This document shows, one piece after another, positions 1 through 6,444 of a stretch of DNA of 9,022 nucleotides. How positions within the stretch are numbered: position 1 is the first letter of the stretch; every line of letters starts with the position of its first letter. The stretch lies in assembly GCA_031800475.1 (NCBI GenBank), contig DAPKRQ010000184.1, positions 1 through 9,022 of the forward strand. Direction: 5' to 3'. The notes beneath the pieces were generated by a model that was given only the letters and a program-made list of their open reading frames with translations, was not told where the DNA came from and made no database searches. This DNA is from Kuafuiihalomonas phototrophica. GTDB lineage: Bacteria > Myxococcota > Kuafuiibacteriia > Kuafuiibacteriales > Kuafuiibacteriaceae. The position numbers were made by a program, and so were the translations under genes.

Positions 1-1148
1 GATGGGCGCGGAGGCTCCTCGTCACCCCAGGCCGGCCGGTCGGTGATGCTCGACAGACCGCGGGACGGAATCTTCTGCACGGTCATGTTGATCAGCCGCA
101 CCAGGCGACGGTAGGGGCTCGCCACCTTGCGCTCGGACAGCTCGAGCTCTCCTCGGCCCATCTGAATCTCGCTGAGATGGTGCTCGATGGTGCCGATCGG
201 GCGCACGAACGTCCTCGAGTTGATGAGGCCGATCAACACCGACAGCATCAAGCTGGCCAGCAGCCCTCCGAGGACCAAAAGCTGCCTTTCCGGAAGGTCC
301 CGCAACGAATCTCCCGACCGGATCGCCACCATCCACTGAAGTGACTGAGAGCCAGGCATCGGTTTGTGGCGCGCGGTGTAGGCGAGCCCCTCTGCCCGAG
401 AGTCGACCATCAGGGGCAGTCCTGGCATCGATGCGGGCAGAGCTCGACCGAGCCGGCCGAAATGGGTCGCGTCGGGCTTTTTGAATCCTTCTTCTCGACG
501 GAACGCCGCCACCGCATCGTCGTCGAGCGTGCTGGCATAGACCTTGTCGCCATTGCCGAACGCGAGAAAGGCCGACAGCTGGTTCCCGATGCGCTCGAGC
601 CACGCATCGTCGACCGGGTGGCCGAGCATGATCGCACCACGCGCCGCACCGTCCCGGATCAGCGGGACGGTGGCTACGAAGTGGGGGCGCCCCTGCCGCA
701 TCATCACCGTGTCGAGCTCGAATCCGAGCTGACTGCGGACGAAGGCTGGCTGACCCGCCACGGAGCGCCGCCGTTCGGGGGGAACGGGTTCGCTTTGGTC
801 GTGCTGAACGAGCACGTCGCCTCGAGCGTCGACCAGCCAAGCGAAACCGTTCTTTGGGACCCCGGCCGCAAGAGCCGCCGCTGCAGCCGCGGCGTCGGAA
901 GGCCGGACCAGGTCGTCCAGCTCCCGCTCCGACATGGCCTCCTCGCCGATCTCCCGCGCGTCGGCGAGCAGTGCGAAGGCTTCGAGCTCCAGGCGAGACC
1001 GAAGGCCAGTCAGGGCCACCGCCGTGGCCCGATCGCCCAGGGTCTTGGACCGGTCGATCTCCGAAACCGTGTCGAAGTACAGGGCGAGGCCGAAGGGCAA
1101 AACCACGCAAGTCACCATCAAAAACAGATGGCGCAACCAAAACTGCAT
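1..1148 (-). CDS. Cache-like membrane sensor protein, C-terminus beyond the window
   Basis: The frame stays open from ATG 1148-1146 to the left edge, giving 382 visible residues. Residues about 7-24 form a hydrophobic helix. Residues about 30-285 are periplasmic and resemble Cache sensing domains, with strand patterns such as GFAWLVDARGDVLVQ (101-115) and HFVATVPLIRDGAARGAIML (156-175). A second membrane helix lies at about 289-309. The cytoplasmic stretch after it (from SRTFVRPIGTIEHHLSEI, 311-328) looks like a HAMP or signalling linker. The output domain (kinase, cyclase, methyl-accepting or other) is not visible, so the signalling type is unknown. The start follows the upstream stop by one base and has a GGGAGG sequence about 11 bases ahead, so it is translationally linked to the cupredoxin-like gene. 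The protein probably senses a periplasmic ligand; this is an inference from topology and domain style. Confidence 0.8.
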   Translation of the reverse strand, partial: MQFWLRHLFLMVTCVVLPFGLALYFDTVSEIDRSKTLGDRATAVALTGLRSRLELEAFALLADAREIGEEAMSERELDDLVRPSDAAAAAAALAAGVPKNGFAWLVDARGDVLVQHDQSEPVPPERRRSVAGQPAFVRSQLGFELDTVMMRQGRPHFVATVPLIRDGAARGAIMLGHPVDDAWLERIGNQLSAFLAFGNGDKVYASTLDDDAVAAFRREEGFKKPDATHFGRLGRALPASMPGLPLMVDSRAEGLAYTARHKPMPGSQSLQWMVAIRSGDSLRDLPERQLLVLGGLLASLMLSVLIGLINSRTFVRPIGTIEHHLSEIQMGRGELELSERKVASPYRRLVRLINMTVQKIPSRGLSSITDRPAWGDEEPPRP

Positions 1149-1149
1149 G

Positions 1150-1815
1150 CTACCGAGAGCCTCCCAAGGACCATGCGCCCAGGTCTACCGGCCGCCGCTC
1201 GACCTGCACGGGCCGCCGGGCAACCACGCCACTGCGGTCGATCCAAAGAAGCTCATAGGTCCCCTGAACCGCATCGAGCCGAAATCGACCGGCATCGTCG
1301 GGCAGGGCCGGGACCCCCACGTCTCCGACGAACACGGCGGCCCGGGCAAACGGGTGACCGACCAGTTCCACCCGCTCGAGCTCGGCCCCCGCCGAGCCAG
1401 CCTGGCAGGTCCACTCGGCCGCGTCCCCGGGGGCGATCTCGAGCACCTCTTCTTGCAAACGGACTCGGCGGGTCGACAGGTCGCGATTGACGAATCGGAC
1501 CTGCCCGTCCGCGGCACAGGCCACCACCGACGGTCGAAAGCCCATCCCCCGGATCACCATCTGGGGAGCCGGGGGCGGCTCCCCCAAGGGAAGCGAATCC
1601 TCCACCCGGAGAAACAGGGCGAAATCAGGTCGGCGGCCGGCCAATTCCGCCGAGGGGGAGGCCACCCGCTGCCGGATGTAGCCCGGGATGGTGCGCGCGG
1701 GCGTCACCGGCGCATCTTCGGGGGTCTCGAGGACCCCTTGGATGGTGACGGCTTCGGCCGACAGCGGGAGCACGGCGGTCAGCACCGCCCCAGCGATCCG
1801 AAAAACCTGTTTCAT
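1150..1815 (-). CDS. Secreted cupredoxin-like protein with mostly lost copper ligands
   Basis: This 221-residue protein has a clear signal peptide (residues 1-22, n-region K, hydrophobic core, likely cleavage after AEA). Residues about 86-165 follow the layout of plastocyanin-like domains often labelled 'methylamine utilization protein'. They show a V.F.NRD strand (106-112), then a loop ending in GHPFARAAVFV (153-163), where copper proteins usually carry C-x-H-x-x-M. The usual first His reads Arg (RDLSTRR), the Cys position reads Gly, and only His154 remains, so type-1 copper binding is unlikely. Residues about 168-213 look like a carboxypeptidase-regulatory-type beta fold (PDDAGRFRLDAVQGTYELLW). 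The stop codon lies one base before the start of the Cache sensor gene, so the two are co-transcribed, and this may be its periplasmic partner (inferred). AAGGA lies upstream of the start. Confidence 0.75.
   Translation of the reverse strand: MKQVFRIAGAVLTAVLPLSAEAVTIQGVLETPEDAPVTPARTIPGYIRQRVASPSAELAGRRPDFALFLRVEDSLPLGEPPPAPQMVIRGMGFRPSVVACAADGQVRFVNRDLSTRRVRLQEEVLEIAPGDAAEWTCQAGSAGAELERVELVGHPFARAAVFVGDVGVPALPDDAGRFRLDAVQGTYELLWIDRSGVVARRPVQVERRPVDLGAWSLGGSR
1159..1164 (-). promoter_or_regulatory. Shine-Dalgarno GGGAGG for the Cache sensor gene
   Basis: On the minus strand, GGGAGG lies near the end of the cupredoxin-like coding region, about 11 bases before ATG 1148. The preceding stop and this start are one base apart, so terminating ribosomes could restart here. 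This supports ATG 1148 as the sensor start. Confidence 0.5.
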
Positions 1816-1820
1816 CTCGG

Positions 1821-3233
1821 ATGGTTCCGTTCCTTGTCACCTTCCGGACGGGCTGTCAAACGACGAGGGTGAGCGCCGGGCTGTGGGCTTTGGGAATGGC
1901 CGGGACCCTGTGGCAGGTGGACCCGCGACTGCATTTTCCAGCCTTTTTGGTCGCCATCGCCACCGCGACGGTCGGGTGGCTGGGATGGGTGGTGAGCCCG
2001 GGAGCGCGGGCCCACGAGCCGGGACTGCAGGTTGGGTTGCCTAGATGGGGCCCCTGGGTGGCTGTGGCGGCGGGAGGGCTGGTCCGGGCGGTGGCCATCG
2101 CGCAGGCCCCGGGCTTTTCCGGGGACCTGTTTCGACACGTCTACGAGGGCCAGGTCGTGTGGAGCCAAGGCTGGACCTTTCCCTACCGGGTGGCGCCGGC
2201 CGAAGCGCCCGCCGCCGGCGTGCCCGAGGAGCTGCTCGGCGCCGACTGGCAGCGCGTGAACCACCCGGAGCTCGCGACCCTGTATCCGCCCGTGACCCAG
2301 GGATTGATGGCGCTGGCGGGCGGTCTGTCCCTGGCGACGGGCCTGCCGGGCGCCGCCGCCGTCAAGCTGGTCCTGGTCGGCGCGGAAACCGCCGGCGTGG
2401 TCATCCTGGCCCGCTGGGTGAGCCCTCGGCTGGCCCTCGGCTGGTGGCTCTGCCCGTGGGCCGTTTGGGAGATCGCCCGCGAAGGCCATGCGGACGGGCT
2501 TGCGGCCGTCGGATACGCGGTGGCTCTGGCGGCGGCCCGCAGCCACCGATGGACCGGCGCATTCGCTGGGTTCGGCCTGGCGATCGGCGCGAAACTCCAC
2601 GGGATCGTGGGCTTTTGGGCCTTGGCCTGGGCCCGCCGAAGCGGGGTCGCGGCCGGTGTGGGTGCGGCGTTGTTGGCCCTGGCGGTCGGAGCTTCCCGGC
2701 TGGGAGGGGCCGATGACGGGCTGACCGCCTACGCGACCCGATGGGAAGCGAACGCGGGACTGTATGCGGGCCTGGAGGCGCTGGCTCGCGGGTTCCTGGG
2801 TGGGGAATGGACCCGGTGGGCAGGTTTCACCGTGACCGTCGATGGGGTGGCTCGAGCCCTGGCCGGCCTGCTCTTCGCGGGGGTCGTGGCCTGGGATCTG
2901 CGGTGGGCCACGCCCGGATCCGTGGTCTTCCGGGTTGGGCATTGGCTGCTCGGGCTGCTCCTTTTGAGCCCCACCGTCCATCCCTGGTACACCCTGTGGT
3001 TGCTCCCGTTTTGGCTCCTTCCCCTGGACATGGCCGGACATCGGAGCTGGAGGCCGTCGGCCGGCACCCTGGCCGCCCTGACGGCTGCGCCCCTGCTTCA
3101 CCTGCCGAGCGCCATCGAGGCCACCAGCGGCCGTTGGTCCGAGTGGCCCGCGCTCGCTTGGGGCGTCCACGGGCTCCTCGCCGTCGGTTGGGGGATCGAC
3201 GCGCTTCGCCGTGCCCCGCGCGCGATCGATTGA
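1821..3233 (+). CDS. GT-C fold membrane glycosyltransferase (GT87/DUF2029-like)
   Basis: This is a 470-residue polytopic membrane protein with roughly ten hydrophobic segments. It resembles bacterial GT-C transferases that use polyprenol-phosphate-linked sugars, often mannose, with the active site on the periplasmic face. Visible family marks are the early acidic loop SGDLFRHVYEG (100-110; Asp102 is the likely catalytic or sugar-phosphate residue), G.TFPYRVAP (117-126), the NHPELATLYPP motif (147-157), EGHADG (221-226), GAKLHG (256-261) and SPTVHPWYTLWLLPF (383-397). Donor and acceptor cannot be read from sequence. Start choice is uncertain: ATG 1821 lies 5 bases from the divergent start at 1815 and has no Shine-Dalgarno sequence. 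GTG 1869 (residue 17) is in frame and would leave 53 bases between the genes. It heads a run of five plus-strand genes and lies 36 bases before the PEGA gene. Confidence 0.8.
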   Translation: MVPFLVTFRTGCQTTRVSAGLWALGMAGTLWQVDPRLHFPAFLVAIATATVGWLGWVVSPGARAHEPGLQVGLPRWGPWVAVAAGGLVRAVAIAQAPGFSGDLFRHVYEGQVVWSQGWTFPYRVAPAEAPAAGVPEELLGADWQRVNHPELATLYPPVTQGLMALAGGLSLATGLPGAAAVKLVLVGAETAGVVILARWVSPRLALGWWLCPWAVWEIAREGHADGLAAVGYAVALAAARSHRWTGAFAGFGLAIGAKLHGIVGFWALAWARRSGVAAGVGAALLALAVGASRLGGADDGLTAYATRWEANAGLYAGLEALARGFLGGEWTRWAGFTVTVDGVARALAGLLFAGVVAWDLRWATPGSVVFRVGHWLLGLLLLSPTVHPWYTLWLLPFWLLPLDMAGHRSWRPSAGTLAALTAAPLLHLPSAIEATSGRWSEWPALAWGVHGLLAVGWGIDALRRAPRAID

Positions 3234-3269
3234 CGGAAGGCCCCGATTCTTCTTTCATGCCGCAGCTTC

Positions 3270-4574
3270 ATGAGACACGTCGTTTGGGTGTCCGCCCTCG
3301 CGTGGGCCCTGCTGCCCGCCCTCACATCGGCCCAGTCCGCCACCACCGCGCCCGACGCCGCGGCGAATCCCGGTCCGGCAGCCGAGAGCGCCGCAAAGAG
3401 CACCGATGCCGCCGAGACCCGCATTTTGGTGATTCCGTACCAGGCCGTCTTTCGGAGCGCCAAACAGCGCCAGGTCGACAAGGCCACCGAGTACCTGACG
3501 CAGGAGCTGGCCAAGAAGGCCAGCATCGAGGTGCTGCGAGCCGGGGCTCCGGTCGAAGGTGCCGAACAGGCCTCGATGGAGCCGGTCAACGCGCTCTTGG
3601 AGCAGGCCAAGGAGGCCGAAGCGGACCACCGGATTCAGGACGCCATCGAACTTCGGCAAAAGGTCCTGGCCCAAATGGAAACGAACGCGTCCGCCCTGCC
3701 CGACGCCGACGCCTTCATCATGGCCCACCACCATCTGGCGCGGGTCCTCATGTGGGCCGCCGAGGACGACCGGGCCCGGGCCCTCATCGACGCGGCCGCA
3801 CGGATGGATCCGAACCGAGACCTGCCCGCCAGCGAGTTCTCCCGGCTGTACCGCAGCTGGTTCGAGAGCCGGCGCAAGGAGTTGCGTCGGGAGCGGCGAG
3901 CCCAATTGCTGGTTCGCTCCGTCCTTCCGGGCGCCACCATCTCGATCGACGGGCGCAAGACCGACGTGGCCCCGGTGAAGCTCGTGCAGGTCCTGCCCGG
4001 AAAGCACCTGATCTCGGCCACCGTCGGTGAAGACGAGACGTCCCGGGCGGTGGTGACCGTGAAGGCGGGCGAGGAGAAGGAAACGACGGTTGCCTTTGGA
4101 GAGACCATCGGCGGGCCGGCCATCGGGGCCGTGGCGGACGCCCTGGCCGAGAACGAGCTGCCCGCGTCGGCAGTGTCCGCCGCTCAGCGTGCGGGCCAGA
4201 CCGCCGAAGCGGACTTCGTGGTCTTGGGGGGTCTGGCCAAGGAGACGGACCACTTCAACGTGCACACCTACGTCATGAAGGTCGGCAGCGGAAAACTCGC
4301 TCCCGTCAACGTCACCCAATTCGACCTGGCCTTGCTGACCGCCGAGTCCGACGTGCTGCGGGTGGTTCTCGGAGTGGAGGAAGCCATCGAGCAGTTCGAT
4401 GGCAGCTTGGCTTCGGTGGCCATGCTGGAGCGGCAGATGCGCCCGGCCACGGTGGTCAACGAAGTCGATGGCGCACCCGACCTCTCTCGGAGGCGAAAGA
4501 GAAGGGCCGAGCCCAAAGAGCGACGCCAGCGAACCGTCGTCAAGGCCACGGACGACCTGGACATCGAGGACTGA
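3270..4574 (+). CDS. Secreted PEGA-domain protein with helical repeat region
   Basis: This 434-residue exported protein has a signal peptide at residues 1-21 (cleavage near TSA-Q) followed by an Ala/Pro-rich linker (22-48). Residues 50-90 form an alpha/beta segment (RILVIPYQAVF, then LTQELAKKASIEVL). It resembles the start of domains that compute additive effects of redundant or TolB/FlgO-like lipoproteins. Residues about 103-205 are helical and TPR-like (AIELRQKVLAQM, HHHLARVLMWAAEDDRARAL). Residues about 212-277 are a PEGA domain (VLPGATISIDGRKTDVAPVK, then LPGKHLISA). Residues 285-390 are an alpha/beta region of unknown family. The tail has a basic patch (RRRKRRAEPKERRQR, 408-422) and ends acidic. 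No Shine-Dalgarno sequence precedes the ATG, which is chosen because it gives the full signal peptide. Such multi-domain PEGA proteins are common in myxobacteria, usually without known function. A role in the periplasm or at the outer membrane is inferred. Confidence 0.75.
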   Translation: MRHVVWVSALAWALLPALTSAQSATTAPDAAANPGPAAESAAKSTDAAETRILVIPYQAVFRSAKQRQVDKATEYLTQELAKKASIEVLRAGAPVEGAEQASMEPVNALLEQAKEAEADHRIQDAIELRQKVLAQMETNASALPDADAFIMAHHHLARVLMWAAEDDRARALIDAAARMDPNRDLPASEFSRLYRSWFESRRKELRRERRAQLLVRSVLPGATISIDGRKTDVAPVKLVQVLPGKHLISATVGEDETSRAVVTVKAGEEKETTVAFGETIGGPAIGAVADALAENELPASAVSAAQRAGQTAEADFVVLGGLAKETDHFNVHTYVMKVGSGKLAPVNVTQFDLALLTAESDVLRVVLGVEEAIEQFDGSLASVAMLERQMRPATVVNEVDGAPDLSRRRKRRAEPKERRQRTVVKATDDLDIED

Positions 4575-4653
4575 CGGGCCACGCGCCCGCCGTTGCGGGC
4601 CGAGTGCGGGCCCGGTCGACCCTCTTCGCCGTCCGGCGGCCCCCTTCTTCTCG

Positions 4654-5604
4654 ATGCGAAACAGCGCCCCTCCCCTGGTCCTCGACGGGGTCACCAAGCG
4701 TTTCGGCAGCCGCACCGCGGTGGACCAGGTCTCGCTGCAGATCGAAGAGGGGGAGATATTCGCCCTGCTCGGTCCCAACGGCGCCGGCAAGACCACACTG
4801 ATCTCCTGCGTCACGGGCTTGGCCCGGGCCACCTCCGGTCGGATCGAGGTGTTCGGCCACGACGTGGTGAGGGCGTACCGCACCACGCGTCGGTTGGTCG
4901 GACTCGTCCCTCAAGAGATCAACTTCGATCCCTTCTTCACGCCGCGGGAGAGCCTGCTGAATCAGATGGGGTTCATGGGCTGTCCGCCAGACCCCGAATG
5001 GGTCGACACGCTGTTGAAGACATTCGCCCTATACGATCGGCGCGAGGCCTACACGCGCTCGCTTTCGGGCGGCATGAAGCGACGTTTGCTCGTCGCCAAG
5101 GCACTGGTCCACCGCCCGCGTCTTCTGTTTCTGGACGAGCCCACGGCCGGGGTAGACGTGCAGCTCCGGCAGGATCTGTGGACCGAGGTACTTCGACTGA
5201 AGCGCGAGGGAACGACGATCATCTTGACAACCCACTATCTCGAAGAGGCGCAACAACTCGCCGATCGGATCGGAATGATCCGAGACGGGCGGCTGCTCGT
5301 GGTGGACGATCGCGCCAATCTGATGAACCGGCACCACGAGGCCGCCAAGGTCCGGCTGACCCTGGCCGGGCCCTTGAGCCGCGTTCCGGAGGGCATACAG
5401 GGAGTACTGTCCACGCCCACGGAGCTGGAGGCGGCATGGCACACGCCCGAAGAGCTCGAACGGGTCATCGCCCGGGTCCGATACCACGTGGACATCGTGG
5501 ACCTGCAGGTGCGCCAAGTTACGCTCGAGGACGTCTTTTTACAGATGATGGCTCCCGGACAACACGGTCCGGCAGCCGACTCGAGCCCTGGAGCCTCGTC
5601 GTGA
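4654..5604 (+). CDS. yadG-like: ABC transporter ATP-binding protein, YadG-like
   Basis: This 316-residue ATPase has every ABC motif: Walker A GPNGAGKTT (40-48), Q-loop Gln87 (VPQEINFDPF, a context typical of E. coli YadG), signature LSGGM (137-141), Walker B LLFLDEP with catalytic Glu162, D-loop around 166-168 and switch His194 (TTHYLEEA). A C-terminal extension of about 90 residues (225-316) fits the DrrA/NatA/YadG group. Length is close to YadG (308). It hydrolyses ATP at the inner face of the inner membrane to power the permease encoded next, whose GTG overlaps this stop by 4 bases. No alternative in-frame start lies between the upstream stop (4574) and ATG 4654, and there is no clear Shine-Dalgarno sequence. 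The substrate is unknown. The DrrA and NatA families handle drugs or sodium, so YadG is a resemblance and not proof of substrate. Confidence 0.92.
   Translation: MRNSAPPLVLDGVTKRFGSRTAVDQVSLQIEEGEIFALLGPNGAGKTTLISCVTGLARATSGRIEVFGHDVVRAYRTTRRLVGLVPQEINFDPFFTPRESLLNQMGFMGCPPDPEWVDTLLKTFALYDRREAYTRSLSGGMKRRLLVAKALVHRPRLLFLDEPTAGVDVQLRQDLWTEVLRLKREGTTIILTTHYLEEAQQLADRIGMIRDGRLLVVDDRANLMNRHHEAAKVRLTLAGPLSRVPEGIQGVLSTPTELEAAWHTPEELERVIARVRYHVDIVDLQVRQVTLEDVFLQMMAPGQHGPAADSSPGASS
5589..5593 (+). promoter_or_regulatory. Shine-Dalgarno TGGAG for the permease
   Basis: TGGAG sits inside the ATPase coding end, 7 bases before GTG 5601. It decides the permease start, because the longer open frame upstream is only a shadow of the ATPase gene. 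It fits translational coupling across the GTGA overlap. Confidence 0.6.
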
Positions 5605-6371
5605 GGGGATGGAACGGCGTGGCCGCCGCCACGCTCCTTCGAAAGGAGGTCCGTCGCTTCACCAAGGTATGGCTGCAGACCGTTCTGTCTCCCCTCGTCA
5701 CCACATCGCTGTACTTTTTGGTGTTCGGAGTCGCGTTGGGGAGTCGCCTCCGGACCGTCGACGGGGTTCCGTACGTGAACTACGTGGTTCCGGGCTTGGT
5801 CATGCTGGCGATGATCAGCAACTCATTTCTGAACTCGTCGTCCTCTCTGTTTCAGAGCAAGGTGAACGGCACCTACGTCGACTTGCTGGTGGCGCCGCTC
5901 GGTGCACAGGAGATGCTGTACGCATACGCGGTGGCCGCATTGATCCGCGGGCATCTGGTGGCGGTCATGGTCTGGGCCGTGGCAGTGACGTTCATCGGCT
6001 TCGAGCTCAGCCACCCAGCCTGGACCTTGTTCTTTTCGGTGGCGGTTTGCCTGACCTTCGGCGCACTCGGGCTGGTGGTGGCCATCTGGGCCGAGAAGTT
6101 CGACCAGCTGGCGGTGGTGCCCAACTTCGTGCTGACGCCGCTGACTTTCTTGGGCGGAGTCTTCTACTCGGTCGACATGCTCCCGTCTCCGTGGAACGCG
6201 GTGAGCGCCGCGAACCCGATGCTCTACATGGTCAACGGTCTCCGCTTCGGGATCATCGGCATCAGCGACGTACCGGTCCTTCGGTGCGCCGCGGTCGTGC
6301 TTCCGTGCGCGGTGGCCGCCAACCTGGCGGCCTGGGCTCTTCTGCGGAGCGGCACGAAGTTCCGGACCTGA
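5601..6371 (+). CDS. yadH-like: ABC-2 type permease, YadH-like
   Basis: This 256-residue inner-membrane permease has the same length as E. coli YadH. A short amphipathic N-terminus (LLRKEVRRFTKVW) leads into six predicted membrane segments: about 27-44, 60-80, 108-130, 138-160, 170-190 and 230-248. ABC-2 hallmarks include YVVPGLVMLAMISNSF (64-79), the cytoplasmic VDLLVAPLGAQEML loop (near 95) and VVPNFVLTPLTFLGGVFYSV (near 178) followed by PWNAVSAANPMLYMVNGLR. The start is GTG 5601, placed within the ATPase stop (GTGA). A TGGAG Shine-Dalgarno sequence lies 7 bases upstream, so the start is well supported and translational coupling is expected. Two copies of each subunit would form the exporter. 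The exported compound is unknown; lipid-linked glycans, drugs and antibiotic peptides are all handled by ABC-2 relatives. Confidence 0.9.
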   Translation: MRGWNGVAAATLLRKEVRRFTKVWLQTVLSPLVTTSLYFLVFGVALGSRLRTVDGVPYVNYVVPGLVMLAMISNSFLNSSSSLFQSKVNGTYVDLLVAPLGAQEMLYAYAVAALIRGHLVAVMVWAVAVTFIGFELSHPAWTLFFSVAVCLTFGALGLVVAIWAEKFDQLAVVPNFVLTPLTFLGGVFYSVDMLPSPWNAVSAANPMLYMVNGLRFGIIGISDVPVLRCAAVVLPCAVAANLAAWALLRSGTKFRT

Positions 6372-6429
6372 GGCCCCGAAAAACCCCAACGGTGGGCCGA
6401 GCCTCTTCAACCTGCGAACCCCCTCGTGT

Positions 6430-6435
6430 AAAGGG
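6430..6435 (+). promoter_or_regulatory. Shine-Dalgarno AAAGGG for yebC
   Basis: AAAGGG lies 9 bases before ATG 6445. A second purine stretch, GAGG at 6440-6443, is too close to the start to serve. This is one of the few clear Shine-Dalgarno sequences on the plus strand here. The 73-base gap before yebC could hold its own promoter, but I see no convincing -35/-10 pair. Confidence 0.5.
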
Positions 6436-6444
6436 CGCTGAGGC

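Noticed and set aside
22..1140. Long minus-strand frame of 372 codons inside the Cache sensor region
   Set aside because: Its translation is rich in Arg, Gly and Pro with no recognisable domain. The adjacent frame gives two membrane helices and a Cache-like pattern and is open to the window edge.
366..1872. Plus-strand frames opposite the sensor and the cupredoxin-like gene
   Set aside because: The translations lack domains, signal peptides or helices of their own and are explained by the minus-strand genes.
1812..3170. Minus-strand frame of 452 codons opposite the glycosyltransferase
   Set aside because: It is Gly/Pro/Gln/Arg-rich and low-complexity. The plus strand shows clear GT-C motifs and membrane helices, so this is a high-GC antisense shadow.
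4585..4600. GCCCGC-CGTT-GCGGGC hairpin between the PEGA and ATPase genes
   Set aside because: It is a perfect 6-pair stem but no T tract follows, and such stems are common by chance at this GC content. It is not convincing as a terminator.
3255..4886. Minus-strand frame of 543 codons spanning the PEGA gene and the start of the ATPase
   Set aside because: It crosses two well-supported plus-strand genes and their junction, with no domain signal of its own. High GC makes stop codons rare in this antisense frame.
5601..6371. Reading the permease as a long fusion beginning near 4593
   Set aside because: The upstream part of that frame is an Arg-rich shadow of the ATPase gene. GTG 5601 with its Shine-Dalgarno sequence and a 256-residue length fits the family.
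6372..6444. Search for promoter or riboswitch in the gap before yebC
   Set aside because: Only short, weak inverted repeats (GGCCC/GGGCC with a 17-base loop, CCCA/TGGG) and no clear -35/-10 pair were found.
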